A DNA stretch of 64,000 nt from CAIKZZ01 sp036742455 (lineage in GTDB: Bacteria; Pseudomonadota; Gammaproteobacteria; Steroidobacterales; Steroidobacteraceae): contig DAINQU010000010.1 in the NCBI GenBank assembly GCA_036742455.1, positions 1 through 64,000 on the forward strand. The letters are read 5' to 3'. How positions within the stretch are numbered: the stretch's first letter is position 1; the number at the start of each line of letters is the position of its first letter. A program made the translations under genes and the position numbers. The notes under the pieces were generated by a model, which was not told where the DNA came from, ran no database searches, and saw only the letters and a program-made list of their open reading frames with translations. This document shows, piece after piece, positions 9,430-17,970 of this stretch.

Positions 9430-9975
9430 ATGTCGGTAGATCCCACACTAGGGCTCGTTGTCACCGCCGCGTTTAGCTTGCTGCTGTTACCAGCGGCTTG
9501 GCAAAAGTGGCGGGACATCCCCGTCTTCGAGGCGGTACTTGGCGCTTATCGATTGTTGCCACGTGGACTTGTCCCGATGGTGGCCCGTGTCATCCCCGGT
9601 GTGGAAGCAGCGACCGCTATTGCGCTGTGGTTTCCGGCGGTGCGTCCGGCGGCGGCGATCCTCGCTGCGTTCTTGATGCTGCTGTACGCGGTCGCGATTG
9701 CGATCAACCTTCTGCGTGGTCGGACCGATCTCGATTGCGGGTGCACGGGCCCGTTAGAGCGCCGTCCGGTTGCCGCGTGGATGGTGTATCGCAACGCGCT
9801 CCTTGCCGGCCTCGTCGTGCCGCTGGCCGGCACCTGGGATGCCCGACCCTTGCAGGGGATGGACCTGTTTTCCATTGCGGTCGCACTGTCGACCATCGTT
9901 TTACTCTGGCTTGCGATCGACCGTCTCCTAGGACAGGTCGTCCCTCGCGGCGCTGCGCTGAAGGCTTCCCGATGA
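9430..9975 (+). CDS. aauE: MauE/AauE family membrane protein for amine dehydrogenase maturation
   Basis: A 181-residue inner-membrane protein with four to five hydrophobic segments, belonging to the MauE/DoxX-like family. A conserved CxC (DLDCGCTGPL, about residue 100) lies at a membrane edge and is expected to take part in disulfide exchange. In mau and aau systems MauE and MauD are needed to export and fold the cysteine-rich small subunit. GTG at 9424 overlaps the aauB stop and is an alternative start; no strong ribosome site separates the choices. The stop overlaps the aauD start (ATGA). Confidence 0.85.
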   Translation: MSVDPTLGLVVTAAFSLLLLPAAWQKWRDIPVFEAVLGAYRLLPRGLVPMVARVIPGVEAATAIALWFPAVRPAAAILAAFLMLLYAVAIAINLLRGRTDLDCGCTGPLERRPVAAWMVYRNALLAGLVVPLAGTWDARPLQGMDLFSIAVALSTIVLLWLAIDRLLGQVVPRGAALKASR

Positions 9976-10580
9976 ACCCATTGGTCGTTTCAAATATTTT
10001 GTTGTGGATTCTAGTGGTTGTGTTGTCACTGGTGGTCCTCGCACTCGTCCGTCAGGTGGGGGTGCTGCATGAACGCATCACGCCCGTAGGCGCCCTCATG
10101 CTTGCCAAAGGGCTGAAGGTCGGAGAATTGGCGCCGACCATCCCACTGGAGGCGTTGTCGGGTGCCGCGCTCACGGTCGGTGGTACGCGCACCGACGGCC
10201 GGAGCTTGTTGGTCATGTTCGTCTCGCCCACGTGTCCGGTCTGCAAAGCACTGCTACCCGTGCTGAAGTCGAGCCGCAAGTCGGAATCGGACTGGCTCGA
10301 TGTCATCCTCGCGAGCGACGGCGACCTGGCCGAACAGCGCGCCTTTGTGAGTGAGCACGGTCTCGATTCGTTCCCCTATGTCGTCTCCTCGCCATTGGGT
10401 GTCAGTTACCAGGTCAGTCGCCTGCCCTATGCCGTGATTCTCGACAGTGAAGGCATCTTACGGGCGCGCGGTATCATCAATTCGCGTGAGCATCTGGAAA
10501 GTCTGTTCGAAGCGAAGCGGCTCGGCGTCGCTTCGATGCAGGATTTTCTCGAGGGTCGACGCGGTTCCACGGCGGCCTAA
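9972..10580 (+). CDS. aauD: MauD/AauD thioredoxin-like disulfide protein
   Basis: A 202-residue protein with one N-terminal membrane anchor (LLWILVVVLSLVVLALV) and a periplasmic thioredoxin-fold domain carrying the redox motif SPTCPVCK. MauD proteins form or isomerise the many disulfides of the TTQ small subunit; without MauD the subunit is degraded. ATG at 9972 overlaps the aauE stop by four bases. A longer frame upstream is only a shadow of aauE. Its presence here and absence from the second TTQ operon suggests it may serve both. Confidence 0.9.
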   Translation: MNPLVVSNILLWILVVVLSLVVLALVRQVGVLHERITPVGALMLAKGLKVGELAPTIPLEALSGAALTVGGTRTDGRSLLVMFVSPTCPVCKALLPVLKSSRKSESDWLDVILASDGDLAEQRAFVSEHGLDSFPYVVSSPLGVSYQVSRLPYAVILDSEGILRARGIINSREHLESLFEAKRLGVASMQDFLEGRRGSTAA

Positions 10581-10606
10581 CGGCTGCCTAGTTGCGAGGC
10601 AATTCC

Positions 10607-11134
10607 ATGAAGTGGCTCGATCGATTCACAGAAGGCTCGACTCGTTCGCTTGCGCGGCGTTCATCGCGGCGCGGCTTCCTCGGGAGTTTCGGCGCATTGT
10701 TGGTGGGCGCAGCAGCCCTGCCATTGTTGCCCGTAGCGCGCGGTGCAGAGCGCCAAGCTGCGCACCCTGCTGTGCCGAGCAGTGATCCGGGGGATCCTGG
10801 CACGTGTGAGTACTGGCGCCACTGTGCGATCGATGGCTTCCTGTGCAGTTGTTGCGGTGGCACTCAGTCGAGTTGCCCACCGGGGACGGAAATGTCCGCG
10901 GTCACTTGGATCGGCACTTGCCACAATCCGGCGGACGGTAAGGATTACGTCATTTCGTATAACGACTGCTGCGGCAAATCGCAGTGTAATCGCTGCTTCT
11001 GCAATCGGAATGAAGGCGATTCGCCCCTCTACCAGCCCGGTCAGTCCAACGATTACAACTGGTGCTCGGGGAATAGCTCGGCGAATATTCCGTATCACTG
11101 TTCAACGGCACGGATCGTGGGTGTTGCGGAGTAA
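10607..11134 (+). CDS. aauA: TTQ amine dehydrogenase, small (catalytic) subunit
   Basis: A 175-residue precursor with a Tat signal (RRSSRRGFLGSF) and a cysteine-rich mature domain. TTQ is built from two tryptophans 51 residues apart; here Trp101 (VTWIGTC) and Trp152 (YNWCSG) have that exact spacing. Asp120 (SYND) is 19 residues after the first Trp, matching the catalytic aspartate of aromatic amine and methylamine dehydrogenases. The mature part has 14 cysteines, two more than I recall for Paracoccus methylamine dehydrogenase (12). The start at 10607 follows a GAGG ribosome site; an in-frame upstream codon at 10592 is less likely. TTQ maturation needs MauG-type chemistry and no such gene is nearby, as reported for the A. 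faecalis aau cluster. Confidence 0.93.
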   Translation: MKWLDRFTEGSTRSLARRSSRRGFLGSFGALLVGAAALPLLPVARGAERQAAHPAVPSSDPGDPGTCEYWRHCAIDGFLCSCCGGTQSSCPPGTEMSAVTWIGTCHNPADGKDYVISYNDCCGKSQCNRCFCNRNEGDSPLYQPGQSNDYNWCSGNSSANIPYHCSTARIVGVAE

Positions 11135-11543
11135 GACGACGCGGCAATGGCTGGTGGCCGCGGGGCTATTGCTCTTGGCGGCTGGGCCGACCGTGGCGTA
11201 CACGCCGCGCGTCAATTATCAATTGCAATGCATGGGCTGCCATCATGGCGATGGTGCCGGTGAGAACGGCCGCGTTCCGGACATGCGCGGCACCGTGGTG
11301 CCCTTCTCAGCGCTTCCGGAGGGTCGCGACTATATCCTCCGCGTCCCAGGCGTCGCCCAAGCCCCGCTTTCGGACGGAGAGGTCGCCGTGTTGCTCAACT
11401 GGATAGCGCGCAACCTGAGTACGGTGCCGGTTCCGGCTGACTTTCGGGACTACACCGAGGGAGAGGTTGCCGCGGCGCGGCACCAACCGTTGACGGGCGT
11501 GAAGCAGCGCCGCGCTGAACTCCTGAGCCGTATCAGCCCCTGA
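11121..11543 (+). CDS. Small periplasmic mono-haem cytochrome c of the amine dehydrogenase operon
   Basis: About 140 residues, with a signal peptide (ending near GPTVA) and one haem site CMGCH. It overlaps the end of aauA; GTG at 11121 is the best start since no ATG is in frame, but TTG at 11124 is possible. It occupies the position of orf-2 in the Alcaligenes aau cluster and probably accepts electrons from the TTQ enzyme, directly or through a cupredoxin. The region aligned to the usual distal-ligand MPxF loop reads RVPGVAQ, so the normal methionine ligand seems to be absent; the only other mature-part methionine besides that in CMGCH is in PDMRG. The protein at 61912 is a clear paralogue (shared GRD-Y/F-ILRVPGVA). 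Confidence 0.82.
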   Translation: MLRSKTTRQWLVAAGLLLLAAGPTVAYTPRVNYQLQCMGCHHGDGAGENGRVPDMRGTVVPFSALPEGRDYILRVPGVAQAPLSDGEVAVLLNWIARNLSTVPVPADFRDYTEGEVAAARHQPLTGVKQRRAELLSRISP

Positions 11544-11558
11544 TCGTCCGACGTCTGC

Positions 11559-12377
11559 TCACTTCAGCGTATAGACGACGTTCACGGTGGTGGCCTGATC
11601 CAGCTTCTTGGCGCCCATGGGAGGATTGGTATGGGCGCGGATCCCGTAGCCGACGCTTAACGCCAGTTGCGAGAGGATGCTGACGTTCAACGATAAATCG
11701 TTGGCGACGGCCGTATCGCTACGCGTGGTAATGACGGCGAGGTTCTCCAGAATTTTCGTATTCGCAGTCAGCGTATGCTCGCCCTTCAGCCCGAGCGTGC
11801 CGGCTATGCCCTGAACCGACGGCACGTTCATGCGACCGATTAAGTTGCCGTTCGAATCGTGAATCAGATTCTGAGCCTGATAGATTTCATAGCCTAGACC
11901 GAGGTTGGCCGATAGTTTTGTGCGGTCACTGGTAAAGAATCGATGCCCGAGACCGCCCGAGGCAGTCAGTCGGTAATCAAAACCGCTGAACAGATCCCGC
12001 ACCGCATCGACGCCGGTAAACCAGAAGTTACGCTCGCTGTATTCACGGTCGACCTGAAACCGGAATTCGCCGCGCTCAGCGCTGACATAACCCTGACTGC
12101 GCCCGTATAGACCCGCCAAAAACAGCGCACGCTTCCATGGACCATCGGTGTAGGAAAGATCCAGTTTGCCGTTGACCGCCAACGACGAGGAATTGCCGGA
12201 CGACACCAATAAACCGCCTTGACCGACCCCGATCCACCGACCATCCGAGTCCGGTGCGGGCGCTGTCGTGCTATCCAGCGGGTGGATAAGGCCGCTGTCG
12301 TCGTCCGGCAGATCCGTCGCATGGATGGTCGAGGAGACAGCGACCAGGCAGAAGAGGCAAAAGAGGGGGAAACGCAT
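11559..12377 (-). CDS. DUF481 family outer-membrane protein
   Basis: A 272-residue protein with a signal peptide (MRFPLFCLFCLVAVSSTIHA) and alternating beta-strand pattern ending in an aromatic/aliphatic C terminus (TVNVVYTLK), as in outer-membrane barrels. Strand content and blocks such as GNSSSLAVNGKLDLSYTDGPWKRALFLAGLYGRS fit DUF481 (YdiY-like, sometimes called salt-induced outer membrane protein). It is convergent with the aau operon, 15 bases apart, with no obvious terminator hairpin between them. Function unknown. Confidence 0.72.
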   Translation of the reverse strand: MRFPLFCLFCLVAVSSTIHATDLPDDDSGLIHPLDSTTAPAPDSDGRWIGVGQGGLLVSSGNSSSLAVNGKLDLSYTDGPWKRALFLAGLYGRSQGYVSAERGEFRFQVDREYSERNFWFTGVDAVRDLFSGFDYRLTASGGLGHRFFTSDRTKLSANLGLGYEIYQAQNLIHDSNGNLIGRMNVPSVQGIAGTLGLKGEHTLTANTKILENLAVITTRSDTAVANDLSLNVSILSQLALSVGYGIRAHTNPPMGAKKLDQATTVNVVYTLK

Positions 12378-12470
12378 GAGCGGTCAACCTGAGGGACGGA
12401 GTGATACGGCACTCCTGACGGTGGCATTTTACGCTGCTTAAGGCCGGTCATTCAGCCGGTGTGTGTGCGT

Positions 12471-12971
12471 CTATCGCGTGAACGCGTCGTGTATCCGTCG
12501 CAGCATCCCGTTCATGCTGTCTATTTCTGCCGCGGTAAACGCGTCGAATGCCTCGTGAAAGCGGGCGCTCGCGACCGCCCGCACTTTGGCGACCATGTCC
12601 GCCCCGGCTGGCGTGCATGTCACTTCAGTCACTCGACCATCGGCTGCGCTGCGGGTCACTTGTAGCAAGCCTTCCAGAGCCAATCGTTGCACCACCTTCG
12701 TCGCCGTGGGCAGTTTGAGCACGCCGAGCGCTGCGATCTCGCCCACACTGATCGGGCCACGTTCCTGGGCGAGCATGAGGATGCGCCATCGCGGAATGTC
12801 AGCGCCGACCGCCTTCAACGCGTGTTCCATGGCGAGCGCATAGGCCCCTGTCGCCTGATTCATCAAAAAAAACGGCGAATCTTCGAGGACAAACGCCGGG
12901 TCGGCAGCGTCAGCTCGGCGTTTGATGTCAGGCGGCGAGGGCGCGGCGGAAGGAGTCGACTTGGTTGACAT
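12471..12971 (-). CDS. MarR family transcriptional regulator
   Basis: A 166-residue winged-helix regulator. The core ISVGEIAALGVLKLPTATKVVQRLALEGLLQVTRSAADGRVTEV shows the MarR recognition helix and wing. ATG at 12971 is preferred because the longer frame from 13028 would run across the divergent promoter and operator. The gene is divergent from the ior/Rieske operon and a 12-base perfect palindrome lies between them, so it likely represses both itself and that operon and is released by an aromatic or acyl-CoA ligand. The N-terminal 25 residues (Ser/Pro/Lys-rich) precede the conserved domain. Confidence 0.87.
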   Translation of the reverse strand: MSTKSTPSAAPSPPDIKRRADAADPAFVLEDSPFFLMNQATGAYALAMEHALKAVGADIPRWRILMLAQERGPISVGEIAALGVLKLPTATKVVQRLALEGLLQVTRSAADGRVTEVTCTPAGADMVAKVRAVASARFHEAFDAFTAAEIDSMNGMLRRIHDAFTR

Positions 12972-12995
12972 TTCACTTGAATATTCAACTAATAT
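12965..12995 (+). promoter_or_regulatory. Putative promoter of the ior operon
   Basis: TTGACA at 12965-12970 and TAATAT at 12990-12995 are good -35 and -10 matches with a long 19-base spacer that contains the MarR palindrome. Transcription would begin near 13002, upstream of the chosen iorA start at 13027 and downstream of an alternative ATG at 12994. The -35 overlaps the marR start codon on the other strand. Confidence 0.45.
12977..12988. promoter_or_regulatory. Palindromic MarR operator candidate
   Basis: TTGAATATTCAA is a perfect 12-base palindrome lying between marR and iorA and between the putative -35 and -10 of the ior promoter. MarR proteins bind such AT-rich palindromes, and occupancy here would block both divergent transcripts. 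Confidence 0.6.
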
Positions 12996-13026
12996 GAGTT
13001 TCCGCGCAAGCGAAAGGCCGCAGGTC

Positions 13027-15147
13027 ATGGCTGAGAGATCGTTTCAGAAAGAAGTGCAGTTACTGCGCCTGGGTGACGGCGACGTGTTTGAGGGCGAGAC
13101 CATTTTGGCCGTCACCAAAGCATTGCTGCAGTCGGGCGTCGGCTATGTGGGCGGATATCAGGGTGCGCCAGTGTCGCATCTGATGGACGTCTTGACCGAT
13201 GCAGAGGACATCCTCAGCGAACTGGGCGTAATTTTTGAAGCCGGAGCAAGCGAGGCGACCGCTGCTGCCATGCTTGCCACGTCGATCAACTACCCGATTC
13301 GCGGATGCGTGACCTGGAAGTCGACGGTCGGTACAAATGTAGCCTCCGATGCGCTCTCGAACCTCGCCTCCGCCGGTGTCACCGGCGGCGCCGTGGTGCT
13401 GCTCGGAGAAGATTACGGGGAAGGTGCCAGCATCATGCAGGAGCGCACCCACGCTTTTGCCATGAAGTCCCAGATGTGGCTGATGGATCCTCGACCCGAT
13501 CAGCAGCGTGTGGTGGACCTCGTCGAACAGGCATTTTGCCTGTCGGAAGCCAGTAATACGCCCGTGCTCTTCATGCTGCGTATCCGCGCGTGTCACCTGC
13601 GTGGTCGGTTTCATACCCGCGACAACGTGCGACCTGCGTTTACGGCGGTCGATGCACTGAATCACCCGGTGCGCACCTACGATCGGATCATCCTGCCGCC
13701 GTCAACCTTCGCGCAGGAAAAAGAAAAAATTGAGCGACGCTGGCCGGCCGCCGTCGAGTACATCGAACGACACCGACTGAACGAAACCTTTGCTGCCGAT
13801 GCGGCGCCCGTAGGACTTATCTTGCAGGGCGGTTTGTACAATGCGGTGCTCCGCGCATTAGAGCGGCTCGGTCTGGCGGATCCGTATGGCGAGTCTAAAC
13901 TGCCGCTACACGTCCTGAATGTGACCTATCCGTTGGTGCCCGGTGAACTGTCGCGTTTTGCGATCGGCAAACGCGCTCTGCTGGTCATCGAAGAGGGTCA
14001 GCCGGCTTTCATCGAACCGGCCATCGCGGCTCAGCTCGCCGCCGAAGGGTTACCGATTCGGGTCTGTGGGAAGGGATTTTTGCCGCTCGCCGGAGAGTAC
14101 ACCGGTGCCGTGCTGCTGGAAGGAATCAAGGCTTTCCTCCGGCAGTACGCAGCGACGCTGTTTCCCACCGCGCCGGTTGCGGAAGTACCCCTCTTACCGC
14201 AGGCAATGCTCTCGCAGCGGATGCCCACACGACCGTCGGGACTGTGCACCGGTTGTCCGGAAAGGCCGTTGTTCACCGCGATGCGATTGCTGGAACGAGA
14301 GACGGGGAAATTGCATGTCTCCGCCGACATTGGGTGTCACTCGTTTGCCACGCTTCCGCCCTTTAATCTGGGCGCCAGCATCATGGGATACGGCCTTGGC
14401 GCGGCCGGTGCTGCGGGTCTGCAGACGAAAGGCGGCAAACGGGCTGTTGCATTGATGGGCGACGGCGGCTTTTGGCACAACGGCTTGACCAGCGGTATTG
14501 CGAATGCCGTCTTTAATCGCCATGACGACGTCACGGTTATCGTCGATAACGGCTATTCGGCCGCAACGGGCGGCCAGTACATCCCCTCATCCGACGCTGA
14601 TGCCGGTACGCGCGAAGCTCGGCATCCGATAGAGGCCGCGGTTCGCGGTGTTGGCGTGCGATGGATCCGGCGTGTTCGGACCTACGACATACGCGCCACG
14701 ATGCGCAGCCTGCGCGAGGCGTTAACCACCCCCGAAAAAGGCCCGAAAGTGGTGCTCGCAGAAGGTGAGTGCCAGTTGAACCGTCAGCGCCGAATCGCGC
14801 CGGGCATCCGTGCCGACCTGGCGGCCGGCCGCCGGGTTGAGAAGCAGCGCTTTGGGATAGACGAAGCCGTGTGCACGGGAGATCGCTCGTGCATCCGGCT
14901 CTCCGGTTGCCCGTCGCTCACCGTACGTCCATCAAGCGATCCGTTGCGTCGATTACCGGTCACCCATGTTGACCAGTCGTGTGTCGGCTGCGGTGTGTGC
15001 GGGGAAGTGGCGCACGCGGCCGTGCTATGCCCTTCCTTCCACCGCGCCGACGTCGTTACCAATCCGTCTCGTCGAGAGCGTTGGGTCGACGCGATCCGAC
15101 GTCAGGTGCTTCGTATCTTAGGCGCGCGCCATCTGGAGGTCGCATGA
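13027..15147 (+). CDS. iorA: Indolepyruvate-type 2-oxoacid:ferredoxin oxidoreductase, alpha subunit
   Basis: A 706-residue protein with the IorA layout: N-terminal pyrimidine-binding domain, middle domain, TPP-binding domain (GDGG near residue 479 and VDNGYSAATGGQ about 25 residues later), the CTGCPERPLF motif near 407, and a C-terminal iron-sulfur region (CTGDRSC...SGCPS then CVGCGVC near 652). Such enzymes decarboxylate aryl-2-oxoacids (classically indolepyruvate) to the aryl-acyl-CoA and reduce ferredoxin. Start 13027 has AAGG upstream and lies after the promoter. It overlaps iorB by 4 bases. In this operon the natural substrate could instead be another aryl 2-oxoacid such as isatinate. 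Confidence 0.88.
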   Translation: MAERSFQKEVQLLRLGDGDVFEGETILAVTKALLQSGVGYVGGYQGAPVSHLMDVLTDAEDILSELGVIFEAGASEATAAAMLATSINYPIRGCVTWKSTVGTNVASDALSNLASAGVTGGAVVLLGEDYGEGASIMQERTHAFAMKSQMWLMDPRPDQQRVVDLVEQAFCLSEASNTPVLFMLRIRACHLRGRFHTRDNVRPAFTAVDALNHPVRTYDRIILPPSTFAQEKEKIERRWPAAVEYIERHRLNETFAADAAPVGLILQGGLYNAVLRALERLGLADPYGESKLPLHVLNVTYPLVPGELSRFAIGKRALLVIEEGQPAFIEPAIAAQLAAEGLPIRVCGKGFLPLAGEYTGAVLLEGIKAFLRQYAATLFPTAPVAEVPLLPQAMLSQRMPTRPSGLCTGCPERPLFTAMRLLERETGKLHVSADIGCHSFATLPPFNLGASIMGYGLGAAGAAGLQTKGGKRAVALMGDGGFWHNGLTSGIANAVFNRHDDVTVIVDNGYSAATGGQYIPSSDADAGTREARHPIEAAVRGVGVRWIRRVRTYDIRATMRSLREALTTPEKGPKVVLAEGECQLNRQRRIAPGIRADLAAGRRVEKQRFGIDEAVCTGDRSCIRLSGCPSLTVRPSSDPLRRLPVTHVDQSCVGCGVCGEVAHAAVLCPSFHRADVVTNPSRRERWVDAIRRQVLRILGARHLEVA

Positions 15148-16601
15148 AATACGACCGGCCGATGACCTTAACCATCGCGGCGCTCGGCGGTCAGGGCGGC
15201 GGCGTGCTGACCGAGTGGTTGGTATCCGCGGCACGGATGGGTGGCTGTCACGCGCAGGCGACCTCCGTGCCGGGGGTGGCCCAGCGGACCGGAGCCACTA
15301 TCTACTATCTCGAGTTCTTCCCGGATCGAGGTGACGGCCGGGTACCGGTCATGGCGTTGATGCCTGCGGCCGGCGATGTGGATGTCGTGCTAGCAGCCGA
15401 ACTGGTTGAAGCCGGTCGCATGGTTGAGCGTGGCTTCGTCACCGCGGACCGAACCACGCTGATTGCGTCGACGCACCGCAGCTACACCATTGACGAGAAG
15501 TCGCGGCCGGGCGATGGGCGACTGGATCCGTTCACGCTGCTGTCCGAGCTCGAACGTGCGGCGCGCCGCTTCGTCGGTTTCGATATGGCGGCTCTGGCCG
15601 CCCGTGAGCGGGCGGTCGTGAGCCCTGTCCTATTTGGAGCTCTCAGCGGTAGCGGCGTTCTGCCATTTTCGGCGGACGCCTGTCGCGATGCGATACGCGC
15701 CTATGGGCTTGCGGTAGACACGAATCTGCGCGCGTTTGATGCGGCGATTGAAGCCGTGGAAAAAGGGGCGCCCGAGCCCCAGCCGGTCTCACAGGATGCC
15801 CCGCCCGTCCCGGCGCAATGGGCAAAGCGTCTGGAACGCTATTCGGAACCGGTGAAAACGCTCATCGCACACGGGATCGAACGATGCCGAGACTACCAGG
15901 ATGACGCCTATGCCGGCACCTATCTCGATCGCCTCGATACCGTGGCGGACGCGGATCCGGGTGGCAGCGTCGTCGCCGTCATGGCCCGGACGATACCGTT
16001 GTGGATGTGCTTCGAGGATCCCATTCGTGTTGCGCAACTGAAATTAGCGCCCGGCCGGATCGCCGGTATACGCCGCCACGCGCAAGCTCGACCAACCGAT
16101 GTCGTCCATGTCCGCGAATTCATGCGGCCTCGAGTCGAGGAAATCGCCGGCTTACTGCCCAATGCATGGGGACGTTTCATCTTACGTCACTCTCGGTTGC
16201 GCCAATGGTGCCGGCGCCTGGAGCGTGACATCACACTGACATCGACCTCCGTAAGTGGCTACGTGCTGCTTCGCTTCCTGATGAGCCTGCGACGCTTTCG
16301 CCGTCGCAGCCTTCGCTACGTCGAGGAGACACGGTGGCTCGGTCAATGGCTAACGGCGGTCGTCTCTGCGGCGGTAGTCGATACGGTGCTCGCGGTAGAA
16401 CTGGCCGAGTGCCAGAGCTTCGTGCGGGGTTATGGCGAGACGATTGAGCGCGGCCACGCTCGGCTGCAACGAGTGCTCGCTCTCGCCTCACGCGCCGCAC
16501 TGTATACCGCGGACAACGTCCGACGTCTCCGACTGGCCGCAGAGCTTGATCCGGACGGCGATGGATTCGAGAGTGCTCTGCGCTCGTTAACCGCGAACTG
16601 A
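15144..16601 (+). CDS. iorB: Indolepyruvate oxidoreductase beta subunit with C-terminal DUF6537-like domain
   Basis: A 485-residue protein. Residues 1-190 form the gamma-type domain of 2-oxoacid oxidoreductases (GGQGGGVLTEWL near the start, then SVPGVAQRTGATIYYLEF). The remaining 290 residues are helical and Arg-rich and resemble the extension seen in large aerobic indolepyruvate oxidoreductases (DUF6537); archaeal IorB is only about 200 residues. ATGA overlap with iorA shows coupling. It provides the partner subunit that completes the acyl-CoA-forming active site. Confidence 0.85.
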   Translation: MKYDRPMTLTIAALGGQGGGVLTEWLVSAARMGGCHAQATSVPGVAQRTGATIYYLEFFPDRGDGRVPVMALMPAAGDVDVVLAAELVEAGRMVERGFVTADRTTLIASTHRSYTIDEKSRPGDGRLDPFTLLSELERAARRFVGFDMAALAARERAVVSPVLFGALSGSGVLPFSADACRDAIRAYGLAVDTNLRAFDAAIEAVEKGAPEPQPVSQDAPPVPAQWAKRLERYSEPVKTLIAHGIERCRDYQDDAYAGTYLDRLDTVADADPGGSVVAVMARTIPLWMCFEDPIRVAQLKLAPGRIAGIRRHAQARPTDVVHVREFMRPRVEEIAGLLPNAWGRFILRHSRLRQWCRRLERDITLTSTSVSGYVLLRFLMSLRRFRRRSLRYVEETRWLGQWLTAVVSAAVVDTVLAVELAECQSFVRGYGETIERGHARLQRVLALASRAALYTADNVRRLRLAAELDPDGDGFESALRSLTAN

Positions 16602-16635
16602 GCGTCGAGGGAAGGCGAGAGTAGGAGTGGGATCT

Positions 16636-17970
16636 ATGGGCAAGTACACAGAGAATCCGCTGGCGGTCGACGCCCTCGTCAGGGAAGATCAGGTACACCG
16701 CGATGTGTACTTAAGCCCTGAAATATTCGAGCTGGAAATGCAGCGCCTATGGCGCACGACGTGGATCTACGTCGGCCACGATAGCCAGGTACCGGCTCCC
16801 GGCGATTTTTACACAACGACCCTGGCGACGCAGCCAGTGATCATGCTCCGCGGCGACGACCACGTTGTCCGTGTACTCATGAATCGTTGTGCGCACAAAG
16901 GCGCAAAACTCCTCTCGGGACAGCAAGGCCGGTGTGAGGCGAATCTTCTGCGCTGCCCTTATCACGGATGGACCTTCCGTTTGGATGGCTCCATCCGGTC
17001 GATTCCACAAAAAGGGGGCTACGAGGGAACGGCATTCGCTTCCAGCAACGCCGCCCGTGGCGTCGTCCGTATCGAGAACGTTCGAAACTACCGTGGATTC
17101 GTTTTCGCTCGCCTGTCCGACGTCGGTCCTTCGTTTGAGGAGTACTTCGGCGAGTCATTGTCCTCAATCGACAATATGGTGGATCGTGCGCCCGAAGGCC
17201 GACTTGAGATTGCTGGCGGTGTGTTGCGGTATCTGCACGACTGCAATTGGAAAATGTTCATCGAAAACTTGAACGACACCATGCATCCGATGGTGGCCCA
17301 TGAATCGGCGGCCGGCACGGCTAAAAAGCTCTGGGCTAACGAGCCTGCTGATGCACCTAAGCCCATGGCGATCGAACAGTTCTTGCCCTTCGTGAATGGC
17401 TATTCGTTCTTCGACGAGATGGGCGTCAAGCTTTGGGAAAATGGCCACAGCTATTCCGGTGTTAAATTTTCGATCCATTCGAAGTACTCGTCGGAAGGCG
17501 AATATGAGAAGTTGATGGAGCAGGCCTATGGTGCCGAACGGGCGCGCGCGATCTTGGGCGAAGTTCGGCACAACACGGTGTACTACCCCAGCTTGACGAT
17601 CAAAGGCGCCATTCAAGCCATACGCGTTGCCCGCCCGATTGCTCATGATAAGACCGTCATAGAAAGCTTCACGTTTCGTCTCGTCGGGGCACCGGAGCGC
17701 CTACTGGAGCGAACGGTGCTGTACACGCGCCTCATCAACGCGCCCACATCGGTTGTCGGCCACGACGACAGGCATTGCTACCGTGCGATCCAAGAGGGCT
17801 TGGCGACCGATGGCAACGAATGGGTCAGTCTGCACCGCAATCACGCCATTAGCGAACGCGACGGCATGGCGGGGACGTACAACGGGTTATCGGAGGTTTC
17901 GATGCGGGGTCAGTTTCGAGCGTGGGCTCGCTTTATGAAACCACACGCATCGACCGGGGAACACTCATGA
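16636..17970 (+). CDS. Rieske aromatic-ring-hydroxylating dioxygenase, alpha subunit
   Basis: A 444-residue oxygenase component. The Rieske [2Fe-2S] ligands are Cys85, His87 (CAHKGAK) and Cys107, His110 (CPYHGW). The mononuclear iron site follows the family pattern NWKMFIENLNDTMHP with a second His in MVAHES. Start 16636 has GTAGGAG upstream. The beta subunit gene overlaps its stop. These enzymes add O2 to aromatic rings as cis-diols or hydroxylate, using electrons from a reductase and sometimes a ferredoxin, which are not encoded in this window. The setting next to IorAB, CoA ligase and a MarR regulator recalls indole or auxin degradation loci, but the substrate is inferred only. Confidence 0.92.
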   Translation: MGKYTENPLAVDALVREDQVHRDVYLSPEIFELEMQRLWRTTWIYVGHDSQVPAPGDFYTTTLATQPVIMLRGDDHVVRVLMNRCAHKGAKLLSGQQGRCEANLLRCPYHGWTFRLDGSIRSIPQKGGYEGTAFASSNAARGVVRIENVRNYRGFVFARLSDVGPSFEEYFGESLSSIDNMVDRAPEGRLEIAGGVLRYLHDCNWKMFIENLNDTMHPMVAHESAAGTAKKLWANEPADAPKPMAIEQFLPFVNGYSFFDEMGVKLWENGHSYSGVKFSIHSKYSSEGEYEKLMEQAYGAERARAILGEVRHNTVYYPSLTIKGAIQAIRVARPIAHDKTVIESFTFRLVGAPERLLERTVLYTRLINAPTSVVGHDDRHCYRAIQEGLATDGNEWVSLHRNHAISERDGMAGTYNGLSEVSMRGQFRAWARFMKPHASTGEHS

